Part shown: positions 1-7,153 of the stretch, piece after piece
How the letters are laid out: every line of letters starts with the position of its first letter
How positions within the stretch are numbered: the first letter of the stretch is position 1
From: Heyndrickxia coagulans
Lineage (GTDB): Bacteria; Bacillota; Bacilli; Bacillales; Caldibacillaceae
Direction: 5' to 3'
DNA: 36,703 nucleotides
Assembly: GCA_902796085.1 (NCBI GenBank)
Contig: CADBNU010000336.1
Location: forward strand, 1 to 36,703
The notes under the pieces: generated by a model
Seen by the model: only the letters and a program-made list of their open reading frames with translations
Databases searched by the model: none
Told to the model about the DNA's origin: nothing
Position numbers and translations under genes: made by a program

Positions 1-1347
1 GGGATGATTGCTTTGCAAGGATTTGATGGCTTTTTCTACAGCATCGGCTTTTTAATCGCTTATCTTGTTGTACTGTACCTTGTTGCAGAACCTTTACGAA
101 ATCTCGGTAAATATACGTTAGCAGATATGATCAATGCGCGTTTTGATGCTAGAAAAGTACGTGGTGCAGCCGCCTTGAGTACGATTACGATCGTTTTGTT
201 TTATATGATTGCCCAACTTGTTGGTGCAGGAGCACTCATTCAATTATTATTTGATATTCCTTATTGGGTAGCGGTATTAATTGTCGGAGTGATGATGACC
301 ATATACGTTTTGTTCGGTGGTATGTTTGCAACGAGTTGGGTACAAATTATTAAAGCTGTACTCTTGATGGCTGGAATGATTATCATGACATTCATGGTTT
401 TGTGGCAATTTAATTTTAATATCGGGGCAATGTTTACAGAAGTCAAAACAGCTACAAGTCACGGTGCCAATTACTTAAATCCTGGAATTAAATATACTGA
501 TCCATTAGGTACATTATCCCTCATGTTAGCCTTAGTTTTAGGGACATCGGGATTGCCGCACATTTTAATGCGCTTTTTCACAGTAAAAGATGCGCAAACG
601 GCAAGAAAATCGGTTATTACAGCAACCTGGACAATCGGAATCTTCTATATTTTAACATTATTCTTAGGGTTTGGAGCAGCCATATATGTAGGAGAAAGTA
701 AAATTTTAGCAGCAAACCCTGGAGGCAATATGGCCGCACCGTTACTTGCAGAAGCTATTGGCGGAAATATTTTGTTTGCGATCATTTGTGCAGTTGCCTT
801 TGCAACAATATTAGCGGTCGTTGCGGGTCTCGTTTTATCTGGAGCTTCTGCTTTTGCTCATGATCTATACGGGCAAATTATTAAAAAAGGGAGAATTTCT
901 GAAAGGCAACAAATGCTAGCTGCCCGTTATGCTGCATTAGGTGTTTCGGTAGTTTCGATTTTATTATCATTAGGTGCTCAATATTTAAATGTTGCCTTTT
1001 TAGTTTCGTTAGCCTTTTGTATTGCAGCTAGTGCGAATTTGCCGGTCATTTTATATACGGTTTATTGGAAGCGCTTTAACACAACAGGTGCTGTCAGTGC
1101 ATTGTTAGCCGGATTATTTTCCGCATTAATTTTAGTATCGATTAGCCCTAGTGTGTTTTCACCGGTAGAGGGAGCCGCCCTTTTTGTGGGGGAACCTATT
1201 TTTCCATTAGATAATCCAGCACTTGTCAGTGTGCCCGTTGGTTTTCTAGCCGGTTATTTAGGAACGATATTATCAAAAGAATATGATACAAAACGTTATG
1301 CTCAAGTGTCAGTACGAGCGCATACTGGTTATAAGGAAAGCAAATAA
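1..1347 (+). CDS. Sodium:solute symporter, acetate/cation type (3' part)
   Basis: The open frame runs from the window edge to a TAA, so the N-terminus is missing. About 447 residues are visible; family members have roughly 500-550. The protein is almost entirely hydrophobic, with about eleven membrane segments. A core stretch reads GGMFATSWVQIIKAVLLMAG, typical of the sodium:solute symporter (SSS) family around the middle of the transporter. The sequence resembles the ActP/YwcA branch, which imports acetate or other short monocarboxylates with sodium across the cytoplasmic membrane. The substrate is inferred from family likeness only. The ATG at position 4 is probably internal rather than the true start. 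No clear rho-independent terminator follows; the next feature is the 94-bp palindrome at 1390. Confidence 0.8.
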   Translation, partial: GMIALQGFDGFFYSIGFLIAYLVVLYLVAEPLRNLGKYTLADMINARFDARKVRGAAALSTITIVLFYMIAQLVGAGALIQLLFDIPYWVAVLIVGVMMTIYVLFGGMFATSWVQIIKAVLLMAGMIIMTFMVLWQFNFNIGAMFTEVKTATSHGANYLNPGIKYTDPLGTLSLMLALVLGTSGLPHILMRFFTVKDAQTARKSVITATWTIGIFYILTLFLGFGAAIYVGESKILAANPGGNMAAPLLAEAIGGNILFAIICAVAFATILAVVAGLVLSGASAFAHDLYGQIIKKGRISERQQMLAARYAALGVSVVSILLSLGAQYLNVAFLVSLAFCIAASANLPVILYTVYWKRFNTTGAVSALLAGLFSALILVSISPSVFSPVEGAALFVGEPIFPLDNPALVSVPVGFLAGYLGTILSKEYDTKRYAQVSVRAHTGYKESK

Positions 1348-1389
1348 TTTTAAATATTTTAATTAATCTGATATAATTCAATTAAAATA

Positions 1390-1483
1390 ATATTCCCAAA
1401 AAATATACACTTATAATTTGTCTATAAATAGGTGATAATTGGGTGGTTATAACAAAGGGGTGTGTCATATTTTTTGGGAATAT
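1390..1483. repeat. 94-bp element with 17-bp perfect inverted ends
   Basis: ATATTCCCAAAAAATAT at 1390-1406 is repeated as an exact reverse complement at 1467-1483. The pairing continues, after one bulged base, with ACAC (1407-1410) against GTGT (1462-1465), giving a stem of about 21 bp around a 51-nt loop. Both sides are flanked by AATA (1386-1389 and 1484-1487), which could be a 4-bp target duplication but is weak evidence in such AT-rich DNA. The element ends 62 bp before the sat start. It could be a miniature inverted-repeat element or a leader hairpin/operator for sat; the sequence alone does not decide. Confidence 0.6.
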
Positions 1484-1545
1484 AATATTTTCCATTGAGA
1501 CAAAAATCATAGAAAAAGATTTGTGTAGGGGATGAGGTGAAGTTG

Positions 1546-3267
1546 ATGGAGAATCAAGTATTAAAAGTTGAGGAAAAAATAACAAAATATCCTCAACAGC
1601 CACATGGGGGAAAACTTGTTAACCGAGTTCTTACAGGTAAAGAACGAGAAGAAGCTTTGGAGAGAGCTAAACATTTACCAAAAATTATGGTCGATTTAGA
1701 AGCGGTTATTACACTTGAAATGATTGCAACAGGTGTTCTTTCACCAAATGAAGGTTTTATGAATGAAGCCGATTATAAATCGGTATTAGAAACAGGAAGA
1801 TTAACGAATGGTCTTATATGGCCAGTTCCATTAAGTTTTGCCCCAATTGGTGATCGAAATAAAGAAGTGATTCGAACGTTATCCGTTGGCGATGAAGTAG
1901 CTTTAATCGATGAAACGATGAAACCAATCGCATTACTAAAATTAGAGGACATTTTTGAATACGATCGTGATTTTCGTGCCCAACATCTTTTCGGTACGAC
2001 AGATCGGAGTCATCCAGGTGTAGATTCCATTTATCGAAGAATGGGAGATACAGCATTAGCAGGACCAATTCAACTCTTAAATCGTGTACATTGGGGACCT
2101 TTTGAAGAATTACGATTAGAACCAAAGCAAACATGGAAGTTGTTCTATGAGGAAAAGAAATTTAAAACGGTGGCAGGATTTATTACCGGTGCAAACCCAT
2201 TACATCGCGGACATGAATATATTCATCGAAATGCTTTAGAAGAGATGGATGGTTTGTTTGTTCAACCGTTAGTAGAAATGGCAAAACGGGAATATACTAG
2301 ACACGAATTCCGTATGCTATCGTATCGTGCGGTTTTAAATACTTATTATCCAAAAGATAGAACTGTTCTTGCTCCTTTACGTGTGACATATATTTTCGCA
2401 GGGCCACGTGAAGCGGTACTACATGCACTTATTATGAAAAATTACGGCTGTACCCATGCGTTAATTGGCCGGGATCACGCCGGTGTCGGTGATTTTTATG
2501 ATAAATATGCTAGCCATTCTGTGTTCGATTCCTTTAGCACAGAGGAATTAGGCATTGATATTCGTTTGTTCCATGAAGTGTTTTATTGTACACGTTGTGA
2601 TAGTCCGGCAACAGAACAAACTTGTCCACACGATGATCGCTATCGCATTAATATTTCTGGGACAGGTATCCGGGAGTTGTTACGTTACGGTGTATTACCA
2701 CCGAAAGAAATTGTTCGTCCAGAGTCAGCAAGAATTGCTATGCAAGGTATTCAACCAAAAGGTGTTGATGAAAATGGTCAAGCGATCAATCCGGTTGGAA
2801 AAACGATTAAGTCAATTTTTCCATACTACTTACATTCAAAAGGTATCGGGGGATCGAAACGAGAGAAGCCTCTTGAGGTTAGTGAGTTAACAATTGAAGA
2901 TTTGGAATCTGCGATAAAAGATGTCCGGGAAAATGCGGATCGAGTGTATAAAGAAATCTTTGAAGAATTCAGTTATGTAACCGATACATTAAGAACAGTA
3001 CAACCTGAGTGGGTAGCTGAAGCCCGGGATACAATTAAGAAACAACAAGAGATGGTTGTCGAAAATCTTATGAAGAAGGTGGAAAATGCACCAGAAAAAG
3101 CATCTGACGAATTTCTCTATCAAGATAAGTCAGAAGCGCAACGCGAACTGGATGTCGCCAAGAAAATTTTAAAAGATATCCCACAAGCATTACGTAAGGA
3201 AGATTTTGAATACCGCACATGGAATCCATTACCTTATAAACGTTATCGTGGGGATGATGAAGAGTAA
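1546..3267 (+). CDS. sat: Sulfate adenylyltransferase (ATP sulfurylase) with C-terminal extension
   Basis: Converts ATP and sulfate to adenosine 5'-phosphosulfate and pyrophosphate, the first step of sulfate activation, in the cytoplasm. Residues 1 to about 395 form the ATP sulfurylase core. They include the nucleotide-binding NPLHRGHE motif near 217-224, QPLVEMAKREYTRHE near 240-254, GRDHAGVGDFY near 308-318, and the CTRC...CPHDDR zinc-type cysteines near 348-364. Bacterial homologues such as B. subtilis Sat end at about 380-390 residues. This protein has 573, with a charged, helix-rich tail of about 175 residues. The tail has no P-loop (GxxxxGKS), so it is not an obvious APS kinase fusion. 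ATG 1546 is chosen because AGGTGA (1535-1540) lies 5 nt upstream; an in-frame GTG at 1537 is possible. No cysH, cysC or sulfite reductase genes are adjacent. Confidence 0.9.
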   Translation: MENQVLKVEEKITKYPQQPHGGKLVNRVLTGKEREEALERAKHLPKIMVDLEAVITLEMIATGVLSPNEGFMNEADYKSVLETGRLTNGLIWPVPLSFAPIGDRNKEVIRTLSVGDEVALIDETMKPIALLKLEDIFEYDRDFRAQHLFGTTDRSHPGVDSIYRRMGDTALAGPIQLLNRVHWGPFEELRLEPKQTWKLFYEEKKFKTVAGFITGANPLHRGHEYIHRNALEEMDGLFVQPLVEMAKREYTRHEFRMLSYRAVLNTYYPKDRTVLAPLRVTYIFAGPREAVLHALIMKNYGCTHALIGRDHAGVGDFYDKYASHSVFDSFSTEELGIDIRLFHEVFYCTRCDSPATEQTCPHDDRYRINISGTGIRELLRYGVLPPKEIVRPESARIAMQGIQPKGVDENGQAINPVGKTIKSIFPYYLHSKGIGGSKREKPLEVSELTIEDLESAIKDVRENADRVYKEIFEEFSYVTDTLRTVQPEWVAEARDTIKKQQEMVVENLMKKVENAPEKASDEFLYQDKSEAQRELDVAKKILKDIPQALRKEDFEYRTWNPLPYKRYRGDDEE

Positions 3268-3309
3268 TTGATTTGAATAATGGAATAATAGAAGTCTAAG
3301 GAATATAAA

Positions 3310-3350
3310 ACACCTGTATGCCTCTTAAATAGAGACTACAGGTGTTTTTT
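3310..3350 (+). terminator. Rho-independent terminator after sat
   Basis: ACACCTGTA (3310-3318) pairs with TACAGGTGT (3337-3345). An inner CTCT/AGAG pairing lies between the arms, and a run of six T residues follows. It ends the sat transcript before the SR1 locus. Confidence 0.85.
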
Positions 3351-3453
3351 AATTAATTGAGAAGAAGAATGAATATAAACAATTGTAATAGCATTATTTA
3401 TTAATAGTGTATCATATTAGCTGGCCGGTATAGAAAAAGTGATAAAAAATATG

Positions 3454-3482
3454 TTGACAAAACAATAAATGTGATATATTAT
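3454..3482 (+). promoter_or_regulatory. SR1 promoter with overlapping CcpN-like operator
   Basis: TTGACA (3454-3459), 17 nt, TATTAT (3477-3482) form a near-consensus vegetative promoter, placing the transcript start near 3489. TGTGATATATT (3470-3480) overlaps the -10 box and matches all 11 positions of the CcpN consensus TRTGHYATAYW as I remember it. CcpN represses SR1, gapB and pckA during glycolytic growth in B. subtilis, so the arrangement fits the known control of SR1. Confidence 0.75.
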
Positions 3483-3501
3483 TAAGCTACAAAGTAAATA
3501 G

Positions 3502-3512
3502 TATGTCACATT
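3502..3512 (+). promoter_or_regulatory. Second CcpN-like site downstream of the SR1 promoter
   Basis: TATGTCACATT matches 10 of 11 positions of TRTGHYATAYW. It sits about 13 nt after the expected transcript start, inside a 17-nt sequence that recurs exactly upstream of ftsW (11691-11707). Confidence 0.5.
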
Positions 3513-3553
3513 AAAACAATGTGACCTAACAAAATGATTAGGGGGATTTATAA

Positions 3554-3685
3554 ATGGGTCAAATTGTTTGTTCTACTTGCAATTCTACAGTTGAATACTT
3601 TGAAGATGAAAAAGTTACAATTCTTTACAGTGTTTGTCAACGTTGCGGTAAAGATCATCATGATCAAGACAATAATAAAGAATAG
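3554..3685 (+). CDS. sr1p: SR1P-family small peptide (GapA-binding)
   Basis: A 43-residue peptide, beginning MGQIVCSTCN, with a GGGGGA ribosome binding site (3541-3546) 7 nt before the ATG. It keeps the features of SR1P from B. subtilis (39 residues): the N-terminal MG-IVC--CN motif, the YFEDEKVT segment at 15-22, and a second cysteine pair (C28, C31). The cysteine pairs at 6/9 and 28/31 suggest metal binding. In B. subtilis SR1P binds glyceraldehyde-3-phosphate dehydrogenase GapA and stimulates its moonlighting role with RNase J1. The C-terminal tail is asparagine- and lysine-rich and differs from the B. subtilis tail. A 62-codon frame (3534-3722) overlaps it in another register and is not real. 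Confidence 0.8.
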   Translation: MGQIVCSTCNSTVEYFEDEKVTILYSVCQRCGKDHHDQDNNKE

Positions 3686-3721
3686 TTTGAACGGAAAAAT
3701 TAAAGGGGTTTCATATATATG

Positions 3722-3749
3722 ACAGATAGTTTAGGCTATCTGTTTTTTT
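3722..3749 (+). terminator. SR1 terminator
   Basis: ACAGATAG (3722-3729) and CTATCTGT (3736-3743) with a 6-nt loop, ending in a seven-T run. It follows the SR1P stop by 36 nt. Confidence 0.85.
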
Positions 3750-3843
3750 GTTATCATAACATTTAGAATATTAAGATTAAAAAATGGCAACACTTTTATA
3801 GTTTGATATACTAAATACATATTAGTAGAATAGGAGGATGGAA

Positions 3844-4803
3844 ATGAAAAATTGGGAAACGAGAGTGACAAAATTATTGAATATTACATACCCCATCATA
3901 CAAGGTGGTTTAGCCCATTTAGCATATAGTGAACTGGCAGCAGCTGTAAGTAATGCAGGTGGACTTGGGCAAATTACAGCCATGAGTCTTCCAAATCCAG
4001 AAAGCTTACGTGAAGAAATTCGAAAAGTAAAAACGTTAACGAATAAACCATTCGGTGTAAACTTTGCGATTGGTCAGCATGGTCGCCCTTTTAAAGAATT
4101 TTTAACAGTTGCAGTGGAAGAAGAAGTTCCAGTTGTTTCTGTTACTGGTGGAAACCCTGCTCCGTTTTTTGATGAATTAAAAGGAGTAAATGTGAAGAAA
4201 CTGGTATTAGTAGCAGCGAGAAGACAAGCAGTAAAAGCAGAACAATTAGGTGCAGATGCTGTTATGGTTGTTGGTCAAGAAGGTGGTGGACATTTGGGAA
4301 GAGATGATGTTTCAACATTTGTATTGGTTCCGCAAGTTGTCGATAGTGTTTCAATTCCAGTTATTGCATCCGGTGGAATTGGGGATGGAAGGGGACTCAT
4401 GGCTGCCTTAAGCTTAGGTGCAGAAGGTGTTGAAATGGGAACTCGTTTCATTGCCACAAAAGAATGTGTGCATGCCCATGAAAGTTATAAAAAAGCACTT
4501 ATTGATGGAGATGAAAGAAGTACGGTTGTCATCAAACGTACATTGGGTGCTCCGGCAAGAGCGATTCGAAATGATTGGACTGAAAAAATATTAGCTTTAG
4601 AAGCACAAAATGCAACATACGAAGATTTGAAAGATTACATATCTGGTACAGCAAATAAGAGATGGATTCATGAAGGAAATGAACAAGAAGGATTTGGTTG
4701 GGCAGGACAAGTGATGGGGCTAATTAAAGATGTACCGACAGTAGATGAACTTTTTAAACGTATGATTAAGGAAGCAGAAGAAATTCGCCAAAAATGGCAT
4801 TGA
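3844..4803 (+). CDS. NAD(P)H-dependent flavin oxidoreductase / nitronate monooxygenase-like (FabK-like)
   Basis: A 319-residue TIM-barrel flavoprotein of the 2-nitropropane dioxygenase / enoyl-ACP reductase II superfamily. Recognisable pieces in order are: YPIIQGGLAHLA near the N-terminus, VNFAIGQ, GADAVMVVGQEGGGHLGRDD with the histidine characteristic of the group, the phosphate-binding ASGGIGDGRGLMAAL, and GVEMGTRFIAT. Family members oxidise nitronates or reduce the enoyl-ACP double bond using FMN; which reaction applies here cannot be read from sequence. The start is set at ATG 3844 because AGGAGG (3832-3837) directly abuts the earlier in-frame ATG at 3838. It is followed after 15 bp by yktA, so the two may be cotranscribed. 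Confidence 0.85.
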   Translation: MKNWETRVTKLLNITYPIIQGGLAHLAYSELAAAVSNAGGLGQITAMSLPNPESLREEIRKVKTLTNKPFGVNFAIGQHGRPFKEFLTVAVEEEVPVVSVTGGNPAPFFDELKGVNVKKLVLVAARRQAVKAEQLGADAVMVVGQEGGGHLGRDDVSTFVLVPQVVDSVSIPVIASGGIGDGRGLMAALSLGAEGVEMGTRFIATKECVHAHESYKKALIDGDERSTVVIKRTLGAPARAIRNDWTEKILALEAQNATYEDLKDYISGTANKRWIHEGNEQEGFGWAGQVMGLIKDVPTVDELFKRMIKEAEEIRQKWH

Positions 4804-4818
4804 TAGGAGTGTAAAACA

Positions 4819-5088
4819 TTGAATTATTCATATCCCATATCACTAGATTGGTCAACAGAAGAAATTGTTAAAGTGGTCCAATTTTTTGAGGCGATCGAAA
4901 AAGTTTATCAAATAGGAATGAAACGGAATGAATTGATGGAAAAATACCGGAAATTTAAGGAAGTTGTCCCAAGTATTGGGGAAGAAAAGAAACTTTTTCG
5001 AGAATTTGAAGAGGTAAGTGGATTTTCATCATATAAAGCAGTAAAAAGGATGAAAGAAAACAAAGAGGATATTTTGATAAAAATTTAA
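4819..5088 (+). CDS. yktA: UPF0223 family protein YktA
   Basis: A small, charged, helical cytoplasmic protein of 89 residues that closely resembles B. subtilis YktA, including [24 protein letters not shown] at the N-terminus and the EVVPS...[14 protein letters not shown] segment in the middle. The function of the family is unknown. A TTG start is used, with GGAG (4805-4808) upstream. It lies 15 bp after the flavin oxidoreductase gene and is convergent with yktB. Confidence 0.85.
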   Translation: MNYSYPISLDWSTEEIVKVVQFFEAIEKVYQIGMKRNELMEKYRKFKEVVPSIGEEKKLFREFEEVSGFSSYKAVKRMKENKEDILIKI

Positions 5089-5091
5089 TTG

Positions 5092-5112
5092 GGGGCTGGT
5101 TTTGACAGCCCC
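5092..5112. terminator. Hairpin between convergent yktA and yktB
   Basis: GGGGCTG (5092-5098) and CAGCCCC (5106-5112), 7-nt loop, sit between two converging stop codons. There is no T run on the plus strand and only a distant one on the minus strand, so termination strength is uncertain. Confidence 0.5.
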
Positions 5113-5117
5113 ATTCA

Positions 5118-5747
5118 TTATACAAGTTCACCTGTATATGACATTTTATATAACGGTACTAATCTTTTAAACGTGTCCACCGTAAAATCAATAAATTTTT
5201 CGCCGTCTGTCAGAAGTGGATCATCTTTAGCAATGTTTCTACCAATTAAAAATTCGGCTTTTTTAACATTTTTAAAACGTGTTAGTACTTCCTCTAGAGA
5301 GATTTCTGAAATCGGTTTTGCATTTTTTTGAGTATGATCCACGGAGACGACATAATCTTTCGGTACAAGTTTTTCAATTTCATCTAGATGGTTAAGGAAG
5401 TTTTGTGCTATTTGTGTTTTATTTGGGAGTTCATAAATATAGGCCAGCCAAAGAAATACATGATCATCAAATAATCCGACTTGGAAATGCGGATATTTTT
5501 TATAGCCGCGTTTATTTGGTCCGATTGCTAACCATGTATCATTTGGTGGATTTACCGTACGTCTTGCGTGTTTTGCGATATGTAAAAACATTTCACTACC
5601 AACATGAGCTGATAATTCCATTTGCAGAATGTCACCAATTTCACGAAACTTTGGTTGAATACGTTCCTGTATTGCGCTCATTCTTGCATCGAGACCTTCT
5701 ATTGTAAACACTTGAAAATCTTTTTCAGTAAAACCTTCAAACTTCAT
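5118..5747 (-). CDS. yktB: DUF1054 / UPF0637 family protein YktB
   Basis: A 209-residue soluble protein matching the YktB (DUF1054) family, with the N-terminal GFTEKDFQVFTIEGLDARM segment and the central HARRTVNPPNDTWLAIGPNKRGYKKYPHFQVGLFDDH core that is highly conserved in Bacillaceae. Structures of family members exist but no biochemical role is established. The ATG start has a GGAAGGA-type ribosome binding site. It is divergent from yktC and convergent with yktA, an arrangement kept from B. subtilis. Confidence 0.88.
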   Translation of the reverse strand: MKFEGFTEKDFQVFTIEGLDARMSAIQERIQPKFREIGDILQMELSAHVGSEMFLHIAKHARRTVNPPNDTWLAIGPNKRGYKKYPHFQVGLFDDHVFLWLAYIYELPNKTQIAQNFLNHLDEIEKLVPKDYVVSVDHTQKNAKPISEISLEEVLTRFKNVKKAEFLIGRNIAKDDPLLTDGEKFIDFTVDTFKRLVPLYKMSYTGELV

Positions 5748-5818
5748 TTTTCCTTCCTCTCTTTATTCGTTTTTCATCATTTTAGCATAGTAGTTTTGAA
5801 ATCCAAAGTAATGTCATT

Positions 5819-5847
5819 TTGACAAACGCATTTTTATTTTTTATCAC
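5819..5847 (+). promoter_or_regulatory. Candidate promoter for yktC
   Basis: TTGACA (5819-5824), 17 nt, TATCAC (5842-5847): perfect -35, weak -10. It leaves a leader of about 75 nt before yktC. Confidence 0.35.
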
Positions 5848-5928
5848 GATGGATACGCTAATGTTGACGAAGTTAATTTTTTTATTTTAAGATGGATATA
5901 TTATTTCGTTATAAATGGAGGAACAAAA

Positions 5929-6738
5929 ATGACCGATTGGAAACATATTGATGAAATGACAAAAGCATGGATCAAAGAAGCTGGTGAACAGATACGTGAA
6001 TCGTTAAAGAATACCTTAGAAGTATCTTCTAAATCAAATGCTAATGATTTAGTAACAAATGTAGATCGAGAAACCGAGTTGTTTTTTATCGAAAAAATCC
6101 GCCAAACGTTTCCTTCACATCGTATTTTAGGTGAAGAAGGTGGAGGTGATGAAATAGAAGATACTAATGGAATTATTTGGGTTATAGATCCTATAGATGG
6201 TACAATGAATTTTGTCCATATGAATCGTAATTTTGCTATTTCAATCGGAGTTTTTGAAAATGGGAAAGGTAAACTTGGATATATTTATGACGTCATTCGT
6301 GATGAGTTATTTTCGGCACAAATTGGTGAAGGTGCTTATTTAAATGGAGATAAATTAGATCGATTACAGGAAACTTCTATTGAAACTGCCATTATCGGTG
6401 TCAATCCATTTTGGTTAACGAATAATATGCGAATTGATTATCAGCTCTTACATCGTATAGTCAAAGATGCACGGGGAACAAGATCGATCGGCTCTGCTGC
6501 CTTAGAAATGGCAAGTGTCGCTGCTGGTTGGTTTGACGCCTATATAGCATTACGTCTATCACCATGGGATTTCGCTGGAGGTTGGGTCATTGTTGAGGAA
6601 TTAGGTGGAAAAGTAACGAGACTTGATGGTAAGCCGCTTTCAATTCTTGAAAAAAGTTCACTTTTAGTAGCGAAACCAGGAATCCATGAGACGATTATTC
6701 AAAAATATTTAAACAATTTTGTTGAACGGAAAGAATAA
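5929..6738 (+). CDS. yktC: Inositol monophosphatase family protein YktC
   Basis: A 269-residue magnesium-dependent sugar-phosphate phosphatase of the inositol monophosphatase family, expected in the cytoplasm. Metal-binding residues are visible: E69-E70 in LGEEGG, motif A DPIDGTMNF (87-95) with D87 and D90, and motif B WDFAGGWVIVEELGG (213-227) with D214. B. subtilis YktC hydrolyses inositol-1-phosphate, and related enzymes also act on other small phosphates, so the physiological substrate remains uncertain. The ATG has TGGAGGA 7-8 nt upstream. It is monocistronic, closed by a strong terminator. Confidence 0.92.
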   Translation: MTDWKHIDEMTKAWIKEAGEQIRESLKNTLEVSSKSNANDLVTNVDRETELFFIEKIRQTFPSHRILGEEGGGDEIEDTNGIIWVIDPIDGTMNFVHMNRNFAISIGVFENGKGKLGYIYDVIRDELFSAQIGEGAYLNGDKLDRLQETSIETAIIGVNPFWLTNNMRIDYQLLHRIVKDARGTRSIGSAALEMASVAAGWFDAYIALRLSPWDFAGGWVIVEELGGKVTRLDGKPLSILEKSSLLVAKPGIHETIIQKYLNNFVERKE

Positions 6739-6742
6739 TAAT

Positions 6743-6774
6743 AAGGCTGAATGCATACGCACTCAGCCTTTTTT
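6743..6774 (+). terminator. Terminator after yktC
   Basis: AAGGCTGA (6743-6750) pairs with TCAGCCTT (6763-6770). An inner TGC/GCA pairing tightens the loop, followed by TTTT. It lies between convergent yktC and ylaF and may serve both. Confidence 0.85.
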
Positions 6775-6777
6775 AAG

Positions 6778-6966
6778 TTAATCCAATTTTCCTTCCGCTT
6801 GCAATTTTTTCTTGCGCTGGAAACCTAATCCCATAATCACTATCAAAGCCAATGTAAATAATAAGATAAGTAGTATATTTTCATACGATATGGAAATGGC
6901 AATTCCAATCATAGAAAATACGGCTAAAATTGCATAAAACAAAAATACCCACTGTATTTTTTTCAT
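6778..6966 (-). CDS. ylaF: Small membrane protein YlaF
   Basis: A 62-residue protein with two membrane segments and a basic C-terminus ending KLD, matching B. subtilis YlaF in length, topology and position next to typA. The start used here (MKKIQWVF) has AGGTGG about 9 nt upstream; an in-frame ATG 10 codons earlier (6996) lacks a ribosome binding site. Function unknown. Confidence 0.75.
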   Translation of the reverse strand: MKKIQWVFLFYAILAVFSMIGIAISISYENILLILLFTLALIVIMGLGFQRKKKLQAEGKLD

Positions 6967-7014
6967 TATTTCTCGCCACCTTTTATCCTTGTACATCCAT
7001 ACGTTTACTCATTA

Positions 7015-7044
7015 AGTATAATATATTCTAAATTAAAATGCCAA
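7015..7044 (-). promoter_or_regulatory. ylaF promoter
   Basis: On the minus strand, TTGGCA (7044-7039), 18 nt, TATACT (7020-7015) resembles a vegetative promoter about 50 nt upstream of the ylaF start. Confidence 0.55.
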
Positions 7045-7107
7045 AACTATAGAAAACGTATTCAAGGGGAATAGGAAATATTTTTTTGTTCCATCATGCT
7101 CATTGTG

Positions 7108-7116
7108 TGTTATAAT
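7108..7116 (+). promoter_or_regulatory. typA promoter (extended -10)
   Basis: TGTTATAAT is an extended -10 element. The -35 region is poor (TTCCA-like). The start codon is 37 nt downstream. Confidence 0.5.
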
Positions 7117-7153
7117 ATCTTAGTTAATTTTCGACAAGAAAGCAGGCGAAAAC

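Larger units (their letters stand above)
3489..3750 (+). ncRNA. sr1: SR1-like dual-function regulatory RNA
   Basis: A predicted transcript of about 260 nt runs from the promoter at 3454-3482 to a strong terminator (3722-3749: ACAGATAG, 6-nt loop, CTATCTGT, seven T). It carries a single small ORF, SR1P. In B. subtilis SR1 is about 205 nt, base-pairs with ahrC mRNA, and encodes the GapA-binding peptide SR1P. It also lies near yktA there, as here. The 5' end contains a perfect 8-bp inverted repeat, GTCACATT (3505-3512) and AATGTGAC (3518-3525), which can act as an RNA hairpin or a DNA dyad. The antisense function towards arginine genes cannot be verified here. Confidence 0.7.

Noticed and set aside
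1380-1545. S-box or other sulfur-related riboswitch upstream of sat
   Set aside because: No SAM-riboswitch core sequences are seen; only the simple long inverted repeat.
2734-3267. APS kinase fused to ATP sulfurylase
   Set aside because: No P-loop or other APS kinase motif is present in the tail.
3534-3722. A 62-codon frame across SR1
   Set aside because: It is out of register with SR1P, has no family resemblance, and its start overlaps the region before the ribosome binding site of SR1P.
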